A stretch of DNA of 64,000 bases, taken from NCBI GenBank assembly GCA_032622095.1, contig CP136062.1:137038351-137102350 (forward strand). The letters run 5' to 3'. Of this stretch, positions 24,501-33,681 are shown piece by piece (within the stretch, counting starts at the first letter, position 1; every line of letters begins with the position of its first letter). The notes below the pieces were generated by a model. The model was not told the DNA's origin and did no database searches. It was given only the letters and a program-made list of their open reading frames with translations. This DNA is from Siphonodentalium dalli. Its lineage: Eukaryota; Mollusca; Scaphopoda; Gadilida; Siphonodentaliidae. The position numbers and the translations under genes are program-made.

Positions 24501-25700
24501 AACGAATCAATCAACAACTATAATTAATGTATTAAGAAACTCTTTGATGAGAGAATGTATAGACAGAAAAATGCAAATCCAGTTACTCAGGAAATTGAAT
24601 TGGTGTGGGGAAAAATTCCCAAATGTTGTACATGAATTGTTATTGGTCCATGCATGATGAGACTATCGTTTCTCTTGATTAAATAGGCAGAATTAACTCA
24701 TTATCTCCTCACGTTTTCAGTTCTGTATTCTGACCACTCAGTTTAATTAAGGAATCAATGAACAACGATAATTAATGTATTAAGAAACTCTTAGATGAGT
24801 GAATGTATAGACAGGAAAATGCAAATCCAGTTACACAGGAAATTGAATTGGTGTGGGGAAAATTTTCCAAATGTTGTACTTGAATTATTATTGGTCCGTG
24901 GTGAGACTATCATTTCTCTTGATTAAAAATGCAGAATTAACTCATTGATTATCTCATGCGTCTCCTCACGTTTTCAGTTCTGTATTCTGACCATTCAGTT
25001 CAATTAACGAATCAATCAACAACTATAATTAATGTATTAAGAAACTCTTAGATGAGTGAATGTATAGACATAAAAATGCAAATCCAGTTACACAGGAAAT
25101 TTAATTGATGTGGGGAAAAATTCCCAAATGTTGTACTTGAATTGTTATTGGTCCATGATGAGACTATCGTTGATCTTGATTAAATGGGCAGAATTAACTC
25201 ATTATCTCCTCACTTTTTCAGTTCTGTATTCTGACCACTCAGTTTAATTAACGAATCAATGAACAACGATAATTAATGTATTAAGAAACTCTTAGATGAG
25301 TGAATGTATAGACAGAAAAATGCAAATCCAGTTACACAGGAAATTGAATTGGTGTGGGGAAAAATCCCCAAATGTTGTACTTGAAATGTTATTGGTCCAT
25401 GATGAGACTATCGTTTCTCTTGATAAAAAGGCAGAATTAACTCATTGATAATCTCATGTGTCTCCTAACGTTTTCAGTTCTGTATTCTGACCATTCAGTT
25501 CAATTAACGAATCAATCAACAACTATTATTAATGTATTAAGAAACTCTTAGATGAGTGAATGTATAGACAGAAAAATGCAAATCCAGTTACTCAGGAAAT
25601 TGAAATGGTGTGGGGAAAAATTCCCAAATGTTGTACTTGAATTGTTGTTGGTCCATGGTGAGACCATTATTTCTCTTGATTAAAAGGGCAGAATTAACTC
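21530..25700 (+). repeat. Satellite array inside Helitron copy A (245-260-bp monomer)
   Basis: About 16 monomers recognised by CAGTTCTGTATTCTGACCA, each also carrying ACGATAATTAATGTATTAAG and GGAAATTGAATTGG. Most monomers hold a short hairpin around GGTCCATGGTGAGACC. From about 23.2 to 25.2 kb a four-monomer block repeats with a period of 1006 bp. Short frames (23445-23651, 24451-24657) are by-products. The same array sits in copy B. Confidence 0.85.
22260..22537 (+). pseudogene. Rep gene fragment 2 embedded in the copy A satellite
   Basis: About 278 bp matching 18138-18410 of the Rep-helicase gene (the part just before and including the FTCNPAW motif) interrupts the satellite. It is diverged, with indels and stops, and is bounded on both sides by satellite sequence. 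Copy B has it at 34412-34689. Confidence 0.75.
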
Positions 25701-26061
25701 ATTGAAAAACAAAAAGTCATGTTTCTGACAAAGCCATGAGACGAACCACGCCAATTTTATCGGGTCGCCGAGCCCGTGCGACGCCAGCTTCGCGCATGCG
25801 CAGACCAGATCTCGGAAACGGGTGGAGCTATCGACTTGAAATTTGGTTTTTGAATAGCCCGGACAACGTCGGGCTCAACAATTTTTCATCGGGTCAGTTC
25901 TTTCCGCCCGATGTACCTTAAATCTTTTAGGGACGGGTACCATAATTAACTCGTTGAAAAACCAAATGTTATTTTGTCATGCCTGTACGGGGTTACCTTG
26001 AAAAACACAAATAAATAGATCGACCAAAGCTTAATGGATCGACCAAAGCCATGGGACCAAT
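25700..26061 (+). other. Copy A 3' subterminal region
   Basis: Non-coding tail. An approximately 85-bp GC-rich module at about 25757-25845 (GCATGCGCAGACCAGATCTC, GGAGCTATCGACTTGAAATT) is shared with the tandem repeats of the neighbouring non-autonomous Helitron. ATCGACCAAAGC is repeated near 26018 and 26038. Confidence 0.6.
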
Positions 26062-26088
26062 CCCGCCAGTGGCGGGCTAATCTGCTAG
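26062..26088 (+). other. Helitron 3' end of copy A: hairpin and CTAG
   Basis: CCCGCCAGTGGCGGG (26062-26076) is a hairpin with a 7-bp complementary arm on each side, 8 nt before the terminal CTAG (26085-26088). This is the expected rolling-circle termination structure. Confidence 0.88.
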
Positions 26089-26902
26089 TCTCTTCTCTTC
26101 TATATATTTTGAGAACTCCTTGTATTCGAGAGATAGCCCACACCCTCCGGACCTCAATGATATGATCGTGAATGAGTATTGATATACCCCACTAAACTTT
26201 GACAAACACCAGTAATGGTGTGTAGATCATTTACATATCTCTCCTATATATTTTGATACAATCTATCTAATTTACATATCTCTCTTATATATTTATGTTT
26301 GTGTGTGTGTTGTACTTCATACAAATCTACGATTCTCGACCGATCGGGACGAAACTTGGTACGTGTGTGTAGTTTGACCAGGCGGTGGTCGTTGTCGTGT
26401 TGGCGAGTCCGTGCGACGCCCGTGCAGCGCATGCGCAGACGAGATCTCGGAAACGGGTGGAGCTATCGACTTGAAATTTGCTATGTGAATGTATCTTGCG
26501 CCGGGTACAAATTTTATCGGGTCGCCGAGCCCGTGCGACGCCCGTGCAGCGCATGCGCAGACGAGATCTCGGAAACGGGTGGAGCTATCGACTTGAAATT
26601 TGCTATGTGAATGTATCTTGCGCCGGGTACAACTTTTATCGGGTCGCCGAGCCCGTGCGACGCCCGTGCAGCACATGCGCAGACGAGATCTCGGAAACGG
26701 GTGGACCTATCGACTTGAAATTTGGCATGTGAATGTATCTTGCGCCGGGTAAAAATTTTCATGCGCAGACCAGATCTCGGAAACTGGTGGAGCTACCGGG
26801 TACAAATTTTTCTTATTGAAACGCGTGGAGCTAAAAATTTAAAAAATAAATATAAAAATGTCATGTTTCGGACAAGCCGCCGGTGGCGGGCTAACCTGCT
26901 AG
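26089..26902 (+). mobile_element. Non-autonomous Helitron (814 bp)
   Basis: Begins TCTCTTCTCTTC directly after the CTAG of copy A and ends with hairpin CCGCCGGTGGCGG (26877-26889) plus CTAG (26899-26902). It has no protein gene. Two further 5'-end-like starts (TTTACATA followed by TCTCTC and TATATATTT) occur at 26238 and 26279, suggesting nested or re-inserted 5' ends. It shares its tail module and a TATATATTTTGAGA start with the autonomous copies, so it was probably mobilised by the same Rep-helicase. Confidence 0.8.
26403..26768 (+). repeat. Three 122-bp GC-rich tandem repeats
   Basis: CCGTGCGACGCCCGTGCAGC recurs with a 122-bp period (near 26409, 26531 and 26653), followed each time by ATCTCGGAAACGGGTGG and TGCGCCGGGTA. 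Frames on both strands across this block are repeat artefacts. Confidence 0.8.
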
Positions 26903-27072
26903 TACTATATATTTTGAGACTTCGTATATATGTGTGTATATATATATGTGTGTGTGTACTTCATAGAATCCAAAACGCGTGTACAGATTGAGATCAAATT
27001 TCGTATGTAAGTGTAAAATCCCACCGACACCGCCGTAGTCGTGTTTTCGAGAAGCTCTGGTCACCCTTTATC

Positions 27073-28000
27073 CACTCCCAAATCACAGCAAAGGCACGGT
27101 GGGGGTTAAGGCATCGACGCTCTTTATCTATACCATATACGGAGTTGTTAACGACGAACGCTCTTTATTGCAATCGGCAGTTTGTTTACCGAGCACCGAC
27201 GGTCAGTGCGTTTGTCGCATTCATTCGATAGCAGACCATTAATTCGATCAGTGCTTTACTGTCATTCATCTTATCAGACGGCATTGTTATCATTCATTCG
27301 ATAGCATTGCATTCATCTGACCATTGTGATCAGTTTGCTTGGTTTTGTTTGCCGACGCTCGATAGCATTCTTGTCCTACGGCCAGGTTTTGTTTACCGAG
27401 CGCCGTTGCATTGCATTCTGACCATACGAATCAGACTGCCTACATTTTTTTGGCATTCTGACCACACAAATCAGACTGCCTACATTATTGTGCATTTCTT
27501 GCTTTGTGTATTGTGAAAATTCTGCATTCATAATACTTTGAATCATTTTGTATTGTGACACTCCCAATTCACCGCAAAGGCACTTTGGGGCGTTAAGGCA
27601 TCAACGCTCTTTATCTATACCATATACGGAGTTGTTAACGACTAACGCTCTTTATTGCAATCGGCAGTTTGTTTACCGAGCACCGACGGTCATGCATTAG
27701 TTCAGTGCGTTAATTCGATCAGTGCTTTACTGTCATTCATCTTATCAGACGGCATTGTTATCATTCATTCGATAGCATTGCATTCATCTGACCATTGTTA
27801 TCAGTTTGCTTGGTTTTGTTTGCCGACGCTCGATAGCATTCTTTTCCTACGGCCAGGTTTTGTTTACCGAGCGCCGTTGCATTGCATTATGACCATACGA
27901 ATCAGACTGCCTACATTTTGTTGGCATTCTGACCATACAAATCAGACTGCCTACATTATTGTGCATTTCTTGCTTTGTGTATTGTGAAAACAGACTGCCA
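27073..28000 (+). repeat. Copy B leader: 486-bp imperfect tandem duplication
   Basis: Matches the copy A leader duplication at offset 12150. One base difference was noted near 27100 (CACGGTGGGG against CACGGCGGGG). Confidence 0.7.
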
Positions 28001-28097
28001 AAATAATTATATTGTATTTTTGCATTCTGACCATTGTTATCAGACATTTCCTCAACATTCATCCAGTTTGTGTCATTTTACTTTTTTCGCTGCCAAA

Positions 28098-28199
28098 ATG
28101 GCAAAATGTATTAATCAGAAGCATATCTTCCCCTGTTTGGGTGTGAACTGCTGGTCGCCCCTGACGAGATTGGTCGCCCCTGACGAGATTCCACCATGA
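28098..28199 (+). CDS. Possible 33-codon upstream ORF, copy B
   Basis: Identical to the copy A frame at 15948-16049. The same caution applies: it may be a leader ORF or chance. Confidence 0.2.
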   Translation: MAKCINQKHIFPCLGVNCWSPLTRLVAPDEIPP

Positions 28200-28233
28200 G
28201 AGAATCGAAACTTCACTTTAAATGCCCATCATT

Positions 28234-28358
28234 GTAAGTGATGTCGGGCAATGTACCACGCAAATTTATCTTCATAAATTTTCGATCTTTTCAGAAGTTG
28301 TTAGTATTATCTCGGTTCCCTCGAAGTTCATATAATTTGAACGGCCCTTCTGAGGGCC
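28234..28358 (+). other. Possible mini-intron and histone-like stem-loop, copy B leader
   Basis: Same signals as in copy A: donor GT at 28234, acceptor ending 28294, stem-loop 28343-28358. Confidence 0.3.
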
Positions 28359-28606
28359 ACTATTAGCGCAAGGGACTCGATAATTCTGCATTCTGACACT
28401 GCAAACATGATTGTGCATTCATAATACTTTGAATCATTTTGTATTGTGACCAATACGAATCAGACTGCCTACATTATTGAAAGTCAGACTGCCTTCGATC
28501 ATTGTTCATTCTTGCTTTGTGTATTGTGAAAACAGACTGCCAAATTAATTATATTGTATTTTCTGCATTCTGATCAGACTGCCATTGTTGAGTCCTGCAT
28601 TTTGGC

Positions 28607-31600
28607 ATGCCGCCCAAGAAGAGACCAATCATTGGCCGGACAAGTTCAGGTGCCAAACGTAAGAAAATAGAAATGGCTACTGAAACTGGACAGCAGCGTG
28701 AACAACGCCTATCAGATAAACGGGAGACGGCTGTTCAGGCTCGAGAAGTGGAAACTGAGCAGCAGCGTGAACAGCGCCTATTAGATAAACGGGAGAGGGC
28801 TGTTCAGGCTCGAGAAGTGGAAACTGGACAGCAGCGTGAACAGCGCCTATCAGATCTCCGGGAGACGGCTGTTCAGGCTCGAGAAGTGGAAACTGAGCAG
28901 CAGCGTGAACAGCGCCTATTAGATCTCCGGGAGACGGCTGTTCAGGCTCGAGAAGTGGAAACTGAGCAGCAGCGTGAACAGCGCCTATTAGATCTCCGGG
29001 AGAGGGCTGTTCGGGCTCGAGAAGTGGAAACTGGACAGCAGCGTGAACAGCGCCTATTAGATAAACGCGAGACGGCTGTTCAGGCTCGAGAAGTGGAAAC
29101 TGGGCAGCAGCGTGAACAGCGCCTATTAGATCTCCGGGAGACAGCTGTTCAGGCTCGAGAAGTGGAAACTGGGCAGCAGCGTGAACAACGCCTATTAGAT
29201 CTCCGGGAGAGGGCTGTTCATGCTCGAGCCGTTGAAACCGATGAGCAGCGGCATCATGAGGCTGATCGTCGCCGGCGACATGCACACGCGATCGGAGAGT
29301 GGCAAAACTCTGCTTTCGTTTATGACCCTCACATCGACTACAAGTCGCACAGAATTTTGCAGATTGCCCGAATGACCGAATTGTGTCAACATTGTCGCGC
29401 TTTTAAATGGCAAGGTGAACCACCAGGGATGTGCTGCTTGAATGCCAAAGTTATGCTTCAACAACATGCTGACCCACCCGAACCTCTTCAAGACCTGCTT
29501 CGTGGTTCAACCCCAGAATCTAAACATTTTCTCAAGAACATCCAGAAATATAATGCCGCATTCCAAATGACATCTTTTGGGGCAAATATCATAACTGAAG
29601 GTGTGTATATGCCAACGTTCAAAGTTCAAGGTCAGGTTTACCATCGCATCGGCCCTCTACAACCCAATGATGATGCACAACCTCAATACATGCAGATATA
29701 CTTTGTTGGTGATTTTAATAGAGAGGTAGAACTCCGTTCCGCTTTGTCTGATGGCACCAGACCTGAAGTTATATACACTCTCCAGCAAATGATCCATCAA
29801 CACAACTCTTATGTGTCCAGTTTTAAATATGCTCTAGAAACCCACAACACACCAAATTTGCAGGTGGTCATAGACGCGGACAGAAGACCACTCAATCAAC
29901 ACAGTGGTCGATTTAATGAACCTGCGTCCAATGAGATAGCGGTCGTTTTAGCAGGCGCAGATCATGGTAGGCGTGATATTGTTTTAAAGCGTCGTGACGA
30001 CACTATACTTCGCATTTGCGAGACACATAGATCGTACGACCCTCTCCAATATCCCCTCCTATGTGTCTTCGGTGAAGACGGATATAAGTTCGCTATACCA
30101 CACTCAATCGGCAACAAGAATGTGTCATGCAAGGACTTTTATTCCTATCATTTCATGGTTCGTGATGGGTCCTTCAACCAATTGCAGAGAAGCCGGAACC
30201 TGTTCAGTCAGTTTGCTGTGGATATGTACGCCAAAGTGGAGGGTGAAAGACTCCTCTATATTCGGAACAACCAACGGAAACTCCGTGCAGATTCATATAT
30301 ACACCTCTGTGATAGCATAAATAATGATCAGGAAAGAGCCGGAGTCGGCCAACTGGTAATCCTCCCGTCGACATTCACAGGTAGCCCGCGATATATGCAG
30401 GAGAAGACGCAGGATGCTATGACATTTGTCAGGCACTTCGGTCGTCCGGACCTTTTCATAACATTCACGTGCAACCCTGCATGGCAGGAGTTGAATGTTG
30501 AATTGTTCGAGGGCCAGGTTTCTAAAGACAGGCATGACTTGACATCTAGAGTGTTCCGTCTCAAATTGACGAAGCTCATGAACCTTTTGAAGAAATCGCA
30601 CATTTTCGGCCAACCTGTGTGCGATATGTATACGGTTGAATGGCAAAAGAGAGGACTACCACATGCACACATTTTAACTTGGCTTAAACAGAAAATACGC
30701 CCTGAGCAGATCGACAGCTTCATTTCTGCCGAATTTCCTGATTCTGATGATGATCCAGAATTGTTCGAGACTGTGAAGGCTCAGATGATACACGGTCCAT
30801 GTGGTCCATTCAATTTCAATTCGCCCTGCATGAAAGATCGAAAATGTACGAAGCGGTACCCTCGGGCGTTCCTCTTAGAAACGCAAACTGGCCATGATGG
30901 CTATCCACTTTACAGGAGGAGATCGCCAGATGATGGTGGAAATGTCGCCAATATAAAACTTAAAAATGGACAGGATTTTGTTGCAGACAATAGGTGGGTT
31001 GTTCCATATTGTCCCATGTTATCAAAAATCTTCAACGCACACATAAACGTTGAGTTTTGCAACTCTGTAAAAGCTATAAAGTATGTATGCAAATACATCA
31101 ATAAGGGATCAGATGCGGCTATGTTCGCCCTACGAGACATGAGAACAAAGGACGAGTTGAGTCAGTTTCAAATGGGTAGGTACATCAGTACCAATGAAGC
31201 GTTTTGGCGCATTTTTGACTTCCCCATCCACGATAGACACCCAGCCGTTTTTCGACTTGCTGTGCATTTAGAAAATGGACAGAGAGTGTACTTCACCGAA
31301 CAAACAGCGGCACAAGTTGTATCGGCACCAAAAGAGACGACACTCACTGCCTTTTTCAAACTTTGCCAAGAAGATGATTTTGCCAACACAATTTTGTACT
31401 GTGACCTCCCATCTTATTTCACCTTTGTCAATAATCGATGGGTCCGCCGCAAGCGTGGTGAACCCGTCGAAGGAGTCATGGGCGTGTTCAAAGACTATGC
31501 TCTCGGTAGGGTATACACTGTTCATCCCACACAACAGGAATGTTTTTTCTTGAGAATACTGCTGCATGAAGTGGAAGGTCCAACATCTTTTAACTCCTTG

Positions 31601-33424
31601 CGAACTGTCGACGGCCAATTATGTCTTAGCTACAGAGAAGCGTGCTTCAAAAGGGGACTATTGGAAGACGACCATCAATGGGAGGCAACGATGACAGAGG
31701 CAGCCATATCAAAGTCTCCTAGGAGTTTGCGTAGTTTGTTTGCGACTCTCTTGCACATATGTGGTATTGCCAATCCTCTTGAATTGTGGCTCCAATTCAG
31801 AGAAAACCTCTCGGAAGATCTTAAGTACAGGTTGCAGGTTGCAAATCCTGGCATTGACGTTTCATTCAACGATGATATTTTCAATGCTTCTCTCATCGAG
31901 ATCGAAAACAAAATCCTGGCTCTTGGGGGACCAGAGCTCCACACTTTCGGTCTCCCTCGCACTCAACATTCTCGCATGTCTGCACTGCCCAGAGAGGTGC
32001 TACGTGAACTGTCGTATGATTTAGATACCATCGAACAAACTCTGTCATCGGGCGAACCAAATCTTCTCCCAGAGCAGCGACACTGTTATGTGACCATACT
32101 GCAGAGTGTTGCCAATCACCTTGGTGGTATTTATTTTCTCGACGCTCCCGGGGGCACTGGCAAAACGTTTGTAACCAACCTTATATTGGCGACAGTCAGG
32201 GAAGAAAGGAAAATCGCTGTTGCAGTTGCATCCTCTGGCATAGCTGCAACACTTCTTCCTGGAGGTAGAACTGCACATTCAACATTCAAACTGCCACTCA
32301 ATTTGAATGCGAGCGATACTCCAACATGTAATATAAGCAAGGGTACTGGTCTTGCTCACCTGTTGAGAGAGGCTGTGTTGATTGTCTGGGATGAGTGTAC
32401 TATGTCACATAAGAGGGCATTCGAGGCACTGGATCGAACACTGCAAGATATAAGGGGCTGTAACAATATTATGGGTGGCATAACCTTACTATTGTCTGGA
32501 GACTTCCGACAAACTCTGCCTATTGTACCAAAAGGCACAAAGGCTGATGAATTAAAAGCTTGCATCAAATCATCTTACCTTTGGAAGAGTGTTCGAATAC
32601 TCAAGCTGACAATTAACATGAGGGCGCATCTGTTTGGTAATGACGTGGCTGCATATTTTTCCGACCAGTTACTCAGAATTGGCGATGGCAAGTGCAATTC
32701 TGATGCCGAAGGACGAATAGATCTATCTGCTTTGAGCTCGATTGTTTCCTCTCTTGATGAGCTTATTGTGAATGTTTTCAGAGATCTTCCTAGCAAGCTC
32801 TCGGATCACACATGGCTCTGTGAGAGAGCCATCCTAGCTCCTACAAATGATATTGTTGACGAGGTTAACTTGAAGTTGTTGGAACAAGTCCCTGGACAGC
32901 TTCATTCTATGCACTCCATTGATACCATTCCAGACCAATCAGAAATTGTAAATTACCCGACCGAGTTTCTCAATTCACTCAAACCCCCAGGCATGCCACC
33001 TCATCAGTTGCAGTTGAAGGTAGGTGCACCAATCATGTTGCTTCGAAATCTTGAACCACCTAAGTTGTGTAATGGTACACGACTTTCTATCAAGAAAATA
33101 TCACCTCATATCATTGAGGCAACTATTCTCACTGGATGTGCGAAAGGGGAGCATGTTTTTCTCCCTAGGATTCCATCGATTCCCACTGAGTCGCCAATAC
33201 AGTTCCGCCGACTTCAGTTCCCAGTTCGATTGAGCTTTGCAATGTCAATCAACAAATCACAAGGACAGACACTTAAAGTTGTTGGCCTCCAACTTCAGAG
33301 TCCCTGTTTCTCACATGGACAACTATACGTTGCATGCTCACGGGTCGGCTCCCCCTCCAGTCTGTTCGTTTATGCACCAGAAGGGAAAACTAGGAACGTT
33401 GTCTACCCAGAAGCACTGAGGTAA
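28607..33424 (+). CDS. Helitron Rep-helicase (1605 aa), uninterrupted
   Basis: Complete Helitron transposase of usual size. It nicks and rejoins single strands at the element ends and unwinds DNA during rolling-circle transposition in the nucleus. Order: basic N-terminus (PPKKRP, KRKK; likely nuclear signal); eight 23-aa coiled-coil repeats (26-209); a region with a Cys motif (LCQHC near 258) common in Helitron proteins; the Rep core with FTCNPAW (near 620), metal-binding HUH GLPHAH (H686, H688) and tyrosines Y826 and Y830; then a PIF1-like helicase with Walker A GGTGKT (1182-1187), WDE (D1262, E1263), SGDFRQTLP (from 1297) and the C-terminal YVACSRVG (from 1574). All catalytic residues I can check are present. 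The start is the first ATG (GGCATGCCG) after the leader. Confidence 0.95.
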   Translation: MPPKKRPIIGRTSSGAKRKKIEMATETGQQREQRLSDKRETAVQAREVETEQQREQRLLDKRERAVQAREVETGQQREQRLSDLRETAVQAREVETEQQREQRLLDLRETAVQAREVETEQQREQRLLDLRERAVRAREVETGQQREQRLLDKRETAVQAREVETGQQREQRLLDLRETAVQAREVETGQQREQRLLDLRERAVHARAVETDEQRHHEADRRRRHAHAIGEWQNSAFVYDPHIDYKSHRILQIARMTELCQHCRAFKWQGEPPGMCCLNAKVMLQQHADPPEPLQDLLRGSTPESKHFLKNIQKYNAAFQMTSFGANIITEGVYMPTFKVQGQVYHRIGPLQPNDDAQPQYMQIYFVGDFNREVELRSALSDGTRPEVIYTLQQMIHQHNSYVSSFKYALETHNTPNLQVVIDADRRPLNQHSGRFNEPASNEIAVVLAGADHGRRDIVLKRRDDTILRICETHRSYDPLQYPLLCVFGEDGYKFAIPHSIGNKNVSCKDFYSYHFMVRDGSFNQLQRSRNLFSQFAVDMYAKVEGERLLYIRNNQRKLRADSYIHLCDSINNDQERAGVGQLVILPSTFTGSPRYMQEKTQDAMTFVRHFGRPDLFITFTCNPAWQELNVELFEGQVSKDRHDLTSRVFRLKLTKLMNLLKKSHIFGQPVCDMYTVEWQKRGLPHAHILTWLKQKIRPEQIDSFISAEFPDSDDDPELFETVKAQMIHGPCGPFNFNSPCMKDRKCTKRYPRAFLLETQTGHDGYPLYRRRSPDDGGNVANIKLKNGQDFVADNRWVVPYCPMLSKIFNAHINVEFCNSVKAIKYVCKYINKGSDAAMFALRDMRTKDELSQFQMGRYISTNEAFWRIFDFPIHDRHPAVFRLAVHLENGQRVYFTEQTAAQVVSAPKETTLTAFFKLCQEDDFANTILYCDLPSYFTFVNNRWVRRKRGEPVEGVMGVFKDYALGRVYTVHPTQQECFFLRILLHEVEGPTSFNSLRTVDGQLCLSYREACFKRGLLEDDHQWEATMTEAAISKSPRSLRSLFATLLHICGIANPLELWLQFRENLSEDLKYRLQVANPGIDVSFNDDIFNASLIEIENKILALGGPELHTFGLPRTQHSRMSALPREVLRELSYDLDTIEQTLSSGEPNLLPEQRHCYVTILQSVANHLGGIYFLDAPGGTGKTFVTNLILATVREERKIAVAVASSGIAATLLPGGRTAHSTFKLPLNLNASDTPTCNISKGTGLAHLLREAVLIVWDECTMSHKRAFEALDRTLQDIRGCNNIMGGITLLLSGDFRQTLPIVPKGTKADELKACIKSSYLWKSVRILKLTINMRAHLFGNDVAAYFSDQLLRIGDGKCNSDAEGRIDLSALSSIVSSLDELIVNVFRDLPSKLSDHTWLCERAILAPTNDIVDEVNLKLLEQVPGQLHSMHSIDTIPDQSEIVNYPTEFLNSLKPPGMPPHQLQLKVGAPIMLLRNLEPPKLCNGTRLSIKKISPHIIEATILTGCAKGEHVFLPRIPSIPTESPIQFRRLQFPVRLSFAMSINKSQGQTLKVVGLQLQSPCFSHGQLYVACSRVGSPSSLFVYAPEGKTRNVVYPEALR
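28682..29233 (+). repeat. Eight 69-bp repeats coding for 23-aa coiled-coil repeats, copy B
   Basis: As in copy A, with one replacement noted at 29013 (Q to R in the fifth repeat). Confidence 0.85.
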
Positions 33425-33432
33425 ATTTTCAA

Positions 33433-33592
33433 AAGCGAAATGGTGAACCCGTCGAATGAGTAATGGGCGTGTTCAAAGACTGTGCTCTCGGTAGGGTCTA
33501 CACTGTTCATCCTACACAACAGCAATGTTTGTTTTTCTTGAGAATGCTGCTGCATGAAGTGGAAGATCCAACATCGTTTAACTCCTTACGAT
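33433..33592 (+). pseudogene. Rep gene fragment 1 in the copy B tail
   Basis: Counterpart of 21281-21440: a decayed repeat of part of the Rep gene just after its stop codon. Confidence 0.75.
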
Positions 33593-33681
33593 GTGGGTGC
33601 GCTTAGTGGTTATATTGATATCTCTTCCAACATTTTCATTCGTTGTACATTCCACATTATCGCTCTGCACACAATCTGGTT

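Larger units (their letters stand above)
14738..26088 (+). mobile_element. Autonomous Helitron copy A
   Basis: Runs from the inner TC (14738) to CTAG (26085-26088). Order: 5' end with TATATATTTTGAGAC and TG/TA runs; leader with a 486-bp duplication; Rep-helicase gene (split by a 2-bp difference); a Rep-derived fragment; satellite; 3' tail with hairpin. Over about 11.3 kb I noticed only five differences from copy B, so the two copies separated very recently. Confidence 0.88.

Noticed and set aside
21530-25700. CRISPR-like array
   Set aside because: The repeats are 245-260-bp satellite monomers joined directly, without unique spacers, in a eukaryotic context.
26299-26762. Overlapping frames on both strands in the short Helitron
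   Set aside because: Produced by the 122-bp GC-rich tandem repeats.
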